A stretch of DNA of 64,000 nucleotides from Ramazzottius varieornatus (lineage: Eukaryota; Tardigrada; Eutardigrada; Parachela; Ramazzottiidae): positions 17,765 through 81,764 of the forward strand of contig BDGG01000026.1 in assembly GCA_001949185.1 (NCBI GenBank), written 5' to 3'. A program made the translations under genes and the position numbers. This document shows positions 58,970 to 64,000 of the stretch, one piece after another. Numbering within the stretch: position 1 is the first letter of the stretch; every line of letters begins with the position of its first letter. The notes beneath the pieces are model-generated. The model had not been told where the DNA came from, did no database searches, and saw only the letters and a list, made by a program, of their open reading frames with translations.

Positions 58970-61463
58970 GACGTAATCGTGTGCGAAAGGTTACCTTTGC
59001 CCGAGTGTTTGGCGCGAAGGTGGAAAGCAAGGTGTGTGCGACCGCATCTCTTGGTACACCGTCGACGCCGCACAGATACACCGGATCTCCTGCTGCATAA
59101 TTGAGCAGATACCAAAAGCAGAGCAAAAAAGGACAGTAGGAGGACAGGTCGAGCTTACATCTCTCGCGCCATCCTTTTGGTTTGACAATGTCGTCACGCC
59201 GGACGTCTTTGTCGCCGTGAGTGTGCTGGTGGTGTTTCAACAGATCTCTGTAGAAGAAAGTCTTCGGAGTGCAACCCGCCACATCGCAGATATAACGGCG
59301 CTTGTGGAGTTTCGGGACTAGGAACGAAACAATGATTACAAGAGCCTCGAGCGAGAGGACGAGATTCAAATTGGCAAAGCCCATACTATGCTTCGCGAAG
59401 TGCCGTCGAAGTTCGCTTTCCTCCGCCGAGAAATGACAAGCTGGGAAAGTACAGCCAGACTCTTTACCAGACGATGCATTGGCAGCCAACTTTCCCAGCG
59501 CATTCCTGATTTTCCGCTGACTTCGATGGGCCTTCGATTTGCCAGGCAGTAATTCTTCCGCAGCGTCTACTCGGATTCTGTAGTGGCGATAATCTTTGCC
59601 AGCTAGAAGATCGACTACGGCTCCGCTATCCGAAACCTCGGATGCTTGGAAGCCCACAGCATCCTTGTAAACTACCATAAAATAACGGTGGCATACATAT
59701 CGGACCAATGCAATACAAACTTTTCCAAGTGGCGCAAGCTTTCCCGCCAACAACACTGCACACCTGCGCCGCTTGCGAAAGGAAACTCGTCACGATCGTT
59801 TTCCTAAATGACGCAAGCTCCCAGCTAGTAATAGTGAGAATGTGCGCCACTTAAGGCAACAAACTCGACATGATCCTTTCCTTCAAGTGGCGCAATCTTC
59901 CAAGCAGTAACACCAGACAAGTGCGTCACTTGAGAAAACAATCGTGTCGAGATTGTTCGCCGAGCTTCGATCACCGTACGATCTTACTAAAGATGGCGTC
60001 TGTTCTTACCTTATTCGGATGTTTGAGGAGAATATGTTGAAGGAGACCCGAACGGTCAGTGCATTTGTAACGGCAACTCTCGATGCCGCACGAGTACTTT
60101 AAACTACCGATGAAGTGGGACAGATTTGGGTCCCGGTGGGTGTAAAACTCCCGCTCGGCAAAGTTCAAATATAGTGGGATTAGCTGTAATTCGCTTTTAT
60201 TTATCCGTATACAGTCTGTTCTCGGAAAGCCACGACAGCTATACCCGACTAACCTCGATTTCTATTCGAGCGTACCATACACATAATATACAAATTCAAA
60301 TTTACTGGTCGTCCATCTCTTCATCAAACTCGCCAGAATTATCAGAACCATCTCCATCTTCAATCTCGCTAACATCAGACTGAAGAAAAGAAGAGTTTTT
60401 GTAGAAACATCGAAAACATTATCATTCTCGTCAACAGTATCACCCTCGCTGAGCGTAGGATATCCAGCATTAACCTCCTGAATAGTTGGGGGAGTGTATT
60501 CGTCTTCAAGCTCTTCGTCTTTTCGAAGTATCTCGGAGGCGTAAAACGATTTACGCACAGTATCAACGGTGACTCTAGATTTTCAGAGCAAAAAAGAAGA
60601 AGCGCAAGAGACAAAGGAAACCTCGTTATCTCAGCCGGATAGAAATCAAGTTCTCTTGCTGACCATCGGCAGAGAAACCACTGTAAATAAGCGATCAGCT
60701 GTTTCCGGCTGCTAGTATTAGTCAAAAAAGACCGTGACCGGGGGCTGTTTTACGCTGAGTAGGACCCAAACCTGTCCCACTTCATCGGTAGTTTAAAGTG
60801 TGCTCCACTTGGCAAGACGATCTATGCCAGTTCATTTCTCATCTGGCGGAGGTCCGACCTGACCAAACTTTCGCTCTCCTGACAATGTCAAGTTGATGGT
60901 CAACATGAACAAGAGTACGCAAGAGGAAAATGTACGATGGATGGGAGCTCGGTAAACAAATAGACATTGTACCTTTCCCGAGTGGCGCACGCTGCCAGTG
61001 TTATTGGCTGGTAGCATGCGCTAGTCGCCAAAGGATCTTGTCAAGTTCGTATGCCGAGCTGCCAAGTGTTCTACCCGTGTGTTTCTTGCTGTGTACACGC
61101 AGCTGTGTTTCTCGAGGAAACGTCGCGGCGCATTCTAGAAACAAAAACCACAAAAGGCAAATGCAATGGGCATTTGACACCGTCTGTTGATAAGTGCTGA
61201 AAAGATGGTTTACCTGAACAGGCGAATCCCCGATGACTGAAGGAGCTTGGGGAGACAAGCTTGACGTTCCTAGCAGGAGGCTTCTTACGAGCAGCCGGCT
61301 TTTCGGGGGAGTCAACAGCACTGTCGGTGTCACCACTGGACTCTGAGGATAAGACTACAGAGTCGCTGGAATCGACATCCTCATCTCCGATCACCTTGTC
61401 TTCCTCTTCTTGTGCAGCTGAAGACGCGCTCGCTCGCTGACACTTCCGTGGTCGCAGGTTCAT
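58970..61463 (-). CDS. C2H2 zinc-finger protein, incomplete model
   Basis: A probable DNA-binding nuclear protein. Exon 1 (about 61216-61463) has an acidic Ser/Asp-rich start (NLRPRKCQRAS, then EEEDKVIGDEDVDSSDS) and ends FACSG; the next exon (about 61079-61138) completes a finger: FACSECAATFPRETQLRVHS with KKH. Further fingers: YSCGIESCRYKCTDRSGLLQ-HILLKH (about 60000-60100), CTFPACHFSAEESELRRHFA-KH (about 59380-59450), YICDVAGCTPKTFFYRDLLK-HHQHTH (about 59210-59290). A last finger (59003-59098) reads YLCGVDG then, one frame over, CTKRCGRTHLAFHLRAKH, i.e. one base appears missing near 59045. Junction phases between 61079 and 60168 are not resolved, and an inverted-repeat element (60097-60806) with its own acidic open frame lies there, so this may be two genes or a decaying one. 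Confidence 0.6.
59712..59966. repeat. Palindromic repeat family A, three-unit copy
   Basis: Three hairpins in a row, each AAGTGGCGCAAG-like with GTGCGCCACTT-like partner, spaced by AACTCGNCANGATC links; right arm ATCGTGTCGAGATTGTTCGC ending CGAGCT; in the zinc-finger gene. Confidence 0.9.
60097..60806. mobile_element. Inverted-repeat element overlapping a zinc-finger exon
   Basis: ACTTTAAACTACCGATGAAG (60097) and its complement at 60787-60806 begin arms that match for about 38 bases (through GGGACAG.TTTGGGTCC), then weakly further. The left arm is also the coding stretch DPNLSHFIGSLK of the zinc-finger gene. Inside, on the minus strand, an acidic frame ends SDVSEIEDGDGSDNSGEFDE then EMDDQ-stop (60302). 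Origin uncertain: an exonised transposon end or an inverted exon duplication. Confidence 0.55.
60945..61060. repeat. Palindromic repeat family A, one unit with both arms
   Basis: AGCTCGGTAAACAAATAGAC to TTGTCAAGTTCGTATGCCGA; core GAGTGGCGCACGCTGCCAG. In the zinc-finger gene region. Confidence 0.85.
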
Positions 61464-62080
61464 TTAATGCCTCACACACCCTTGGTCGATCCAATAGGAG
61501 TGCTTTGGACTGTGGAGTTTGGAGAGAGATCAATGTTCAGTCATGAGTTACCTGACTTACCAGGATTCAGGAACGCCGAAAGAATACAAAAACTCAGAAA
61601 AAGTTCAGCAATCAACAATCAAACTACCACAGCCGAGAGTTGTGTCCGGCGACGTCACAAAGCTTCCCGCACTGTCCCCTGGTTTATTGATTAATTGGAC
61701 CGTTGTGGGGTCAAAAGGCGCACTGTTTCCTTGTTTTTGGTGCTTCACTGCTTCTTTGCAGAATGGGCAATCCCCACCGCCATCGGCGATAGGGGCGGAT
61801 TGTCCCTATGGATATCCATATTGATTTCCGCAGCGATTCGTTTTGCAACAGGATAGGGGGCCCTCACCGGCTTGCGTTGATCTTTCGACTGGTTTCGGAC
61901 CCACAAGGGATTAACGCCAGTCTGTCCACTCTGATCCTCAAACCAATATGATAGCATGATAGAGCAGAGTTTGCTCCACAAACTGAGATAAACTAAATCG
62001 GCGAAATAAAATCCTGGAAGACGCCACAGGAAGCGGAAGTGACGTCAAATTCTTACATCGACATGACATGACCAACTATA
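61464..62080. other. Intergenic, zinc-finger gene to pogo-like transposase
   Basis: No gene supported. A TGACATGACATG pair lies at about 62062. Confidence 0.4.
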
Positions 62081-63999
62081 CTAGCAGTCTAAAATTTCAC
62101 AGAACTCATGGAAGATAAATTTTACAGAGGTGATACTGATCGTAGAAGTGATGGAAGCAGAGAGTAGCTTTGCACCAGCCGCACTTAAGCAAAAGCCGGT
62201 CGTCGCAGTTTTCATGGTCGCAATGACAGTCAACTTCTTGGGGAAAAAGAATTCGGTAGGATTTACATAGTCAAAGGACTCGTCAGTATAGCCGCACAGA
62301 TTCCAGGCCTGGTTCACTAGGCCTCCAAACCGGGGAGACTGAAACTGTTGGTAAACCAAAGAATGCATCCTGAGGATTACGTCTCGATGATGAACTTGAA
62401 GTGGAAGGCTGTGCAAAATGATGAAACTGGAGATCTTCCGGAAGAAGTCTTTATACATTCGGAATAAGAGTCTGTCCAGTGGTTGAATATCACCAGTGAC
62501 TTTCGGAGGAGTCGTGATCGTTTCGTATTCCAGTTCTTCAGGCTTGAATTCCAAAACAGCTTCCTGGTCAGAATAGGTTCTCCACGAATTGGCCAGCAGA
62601 ATGCAGCGATCTTCCACATGAGAAAACAATATCTTTTCACACCATTCCAAGCTTTGTCATCTTGCCCGAAGCCGAAGCAGTGACATACAGGTTGTCAGCT
62701 TTAAACATTGTCCTTGCCACAATAGGACCGAAAACGCCTTTGTCCTCCTGAAGAGTGATCCACAGATGTGGGAGAAACTTGCGCGTGCCGGGCGAAATGG
62801 TCATCATAACCGTATAGCTATGCGTCATGGAGTTATCCGACTGACAGATCGCAAGAACATGTTTTGCGCCGGCCAGATGCAGTGTGCGCCGTAGTCTCAT
62901 CTCGTAATCGAACCCAGACTGATCCGTGTTCCACATACAGTCCAAGCCGTAATCTGACATCCTCGATCGGACAAAGGTGACACACTCCTCCGCAGTTTTC
63001 TTTACTTGCGGAGCTTCTTGAATGTACTTGTCGGTCACGAACTTGGTGATCTTCCGATCGACGATGCCGTAATACCTACGATGTACCTACGTTAATACCT
63101 ACGATGCCGTAATACCCCGTTAGGGTGGCGCAGTAACTCGTGAGCGAAATTCTCGGTTGAAGTGATCTGCGTAAGCAATGATACATATTTCATTTTGATA
63201 CTTCAATGTGTTTACCTCTTCAACTTTCCCACCCAGTCCGGAGACGCCGTGAAACCTACCAGGCCAATGGTTCGGTTCGCAGTAACAGCCCAACGTCGAA
63301 TATCCATATCTTTCACAATATGAGGCTTCTGCTTGGCCAGGAAGAACTGCTTGCCAGTCTCCAAACGCAGCGCCTTCAGCTTATCATATCTGGGACCGCC
63401 CTCAGCAACATGTCGGGACCATTCTTGGAGTTGTCGAAAACTTGTGCCTTTCTCGAACTTGGTCTGGACACACGAAAGGCTACGTCGTTGCTTCGTAGCG
63501 ACATTCCTCCAGAAATCGACGGAGCGTTTCTTGTAGTCGAGGGTGACTGCGTTACTTGGCGGCTGTTTTGGGTTCGGTATTCGCGGGACATAGAATTCGT
63601 TGGACGATGGTTCCGTTCCACTGGAGAGAGGCTCGACGACTTTATCTTCTTGGCTAGGATTTGCGTCGGGTTCAGCCAGCTGATTAGACGCAGCAACCAA
63701 CTTCTCGAACTCGTCGAACGTCTGCATGTCTGTTTGCAGTTCATATTGCAGGTCTTCTTCAAGTGCCAACGAAGAACTTCCTGCTCGGTTGATTTTAAAA
63801 TCCATAAATTCTGAAACAGAAACAGAAAGGTGGAATATCTCATATCAATGTCAGCCATAGTAAACGGCAACAGTACAATACCTTTGACGAGTTCTTTTAA
63901 CTGCTTATCAGCCTCGCTCAGTTGTCCATCCAGTTGGAAGAGCTGCTTGTATTCCTCCTCCAGAAGCTTCAACACATTCATCGGATTAACGGAATCCAT
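62081..63999 (-). pseudogene. Pogo-like (DDE_1) transposase, probably inactive
   Basis: From 63999: MDSVNPMNVLKLLEEEYKQL (leucine-rich helix) spliced (GTATTG / TTTCTGTTTCAG) to 63211-63815, with VDFWRNVATKQRRSLSCVQT, FRQLQEWSRHV and KDMDIRRWAVTANRTIGL, the HTH_CenpB-like domain of this family. After an intron (donor GTAAAC at 63210) comes RKITKFVTDKYIQ and the nuclease: MWNTDQSGFDYE (first Asp), THSYTVMMTISPGTRKFLP, TASASGKMTKLGM, then after a one-base frame break (near 62645) EWCEKILF, LLANSWRTYSDQE, GDIQPLDRLLFRMYKDFFRK (third Asp). The second catalytic Asp of the LLxDSW motif is Asn here. A frame break plus a lost catalytic residue argue for a dead copy. It is unlike the pogo-like relic at 21152-29873. 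The gene may start beyond the window edge. Confidence 0.82.
63065..63118. repeat. Short tandem repeat in transposase intron
   Basis: Repeats of GATGCCGTAATACCTACGAT type; the unit ACCTACGATG... occurs three times with variation. Confidence 0.6.
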
Positions 64000-64000
64000 T

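Overview
This is a piece of an animal nuclear genome. The genes are spliced with short GT-AG introns (about 60 to 400 bases), and they encode proteins found across animals: RNPS1, RAMAC, DR1, ISCA1, TTC4, a ZIP7-type zinc transporter, GOLPH3, hyccin, TLCD3, DPH5, SRP68 and the catalytic subunit of glutamate-cysteine ligase. Compact genes, intergenic distances of a few hundred bases, and families such as a Ly6 protein and an orphan rhodopsin-type receptor fit a small invertebrate. Tardigrade is my best guess, but nothing in the window is diagnostic of a phylum. Gene models below were built by hand from reading-frame, splice-site and phase agreement; exons are listed in each entry.

Layout. Bases 1-20000 are gene-dense: RNPS1(+), RAMAC(-), DR1(+), ISCA1(-), an unrecognised minus-strand gene, TTC4(+), a Ly6 protein(+), a trypsin-like protease(-), ZIP7(-), GOLPH3(+), hyccin(-). 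Bases 20000-45000 are a transposon-rich, gene-poor block whose one clear host gene is an orphan GPCR(+). It holds a nested stack (21152-29873) in which a pogo-like element with 58-bp terminal inverted repeats encloses a two-gene PIF/Harbinger element and a broken non-LTR retroelement. A second copy of that retroelement lies at 38446-41382. Bases 45000-61500 are gene-dense again: TLCD3(+), DPH5(+), SRP68(+), GCLC(-), a tandem HMG-box protein(+), a C2H2 zinc-finger protein(-). The window ends in a pogo-like transposase (62081-63999, -).

The most striking non-coding feature is one short palindromic repeat family (core AAGTGGCGCACGCTTTCAGC and its complement). I count 18 copies with one, two or three hairpin units each. 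Fourteen sit inside introns, and only one lies in the 25-kb gene-poor block. In the HMG gene such a copy fills an intron that is a multiple of three and has no stop codon, so intron retention would add repeat-encoded protein.

The gene products are mostly housekeeping: mRNA processing and capping (RNPS1, RAMAC), transcription (DR1, HMG, zinc finger), Fe-S assembly (ISCA1), Hsp90 co-chaperone (TTC4), ER and Golgi traffic and ion balance (SRP68, ZIP7, GOLPH3), plasma-membrane PI4P (hyccin), translation factor modification (DPH5) and glutathione synthesis (GCLC). They form no operon-like unit. Several coding exons show single-base frame breaks that may be assembly errors, and one 50-N gap is very probably an artefact inside a 171-base-arm palindrome.
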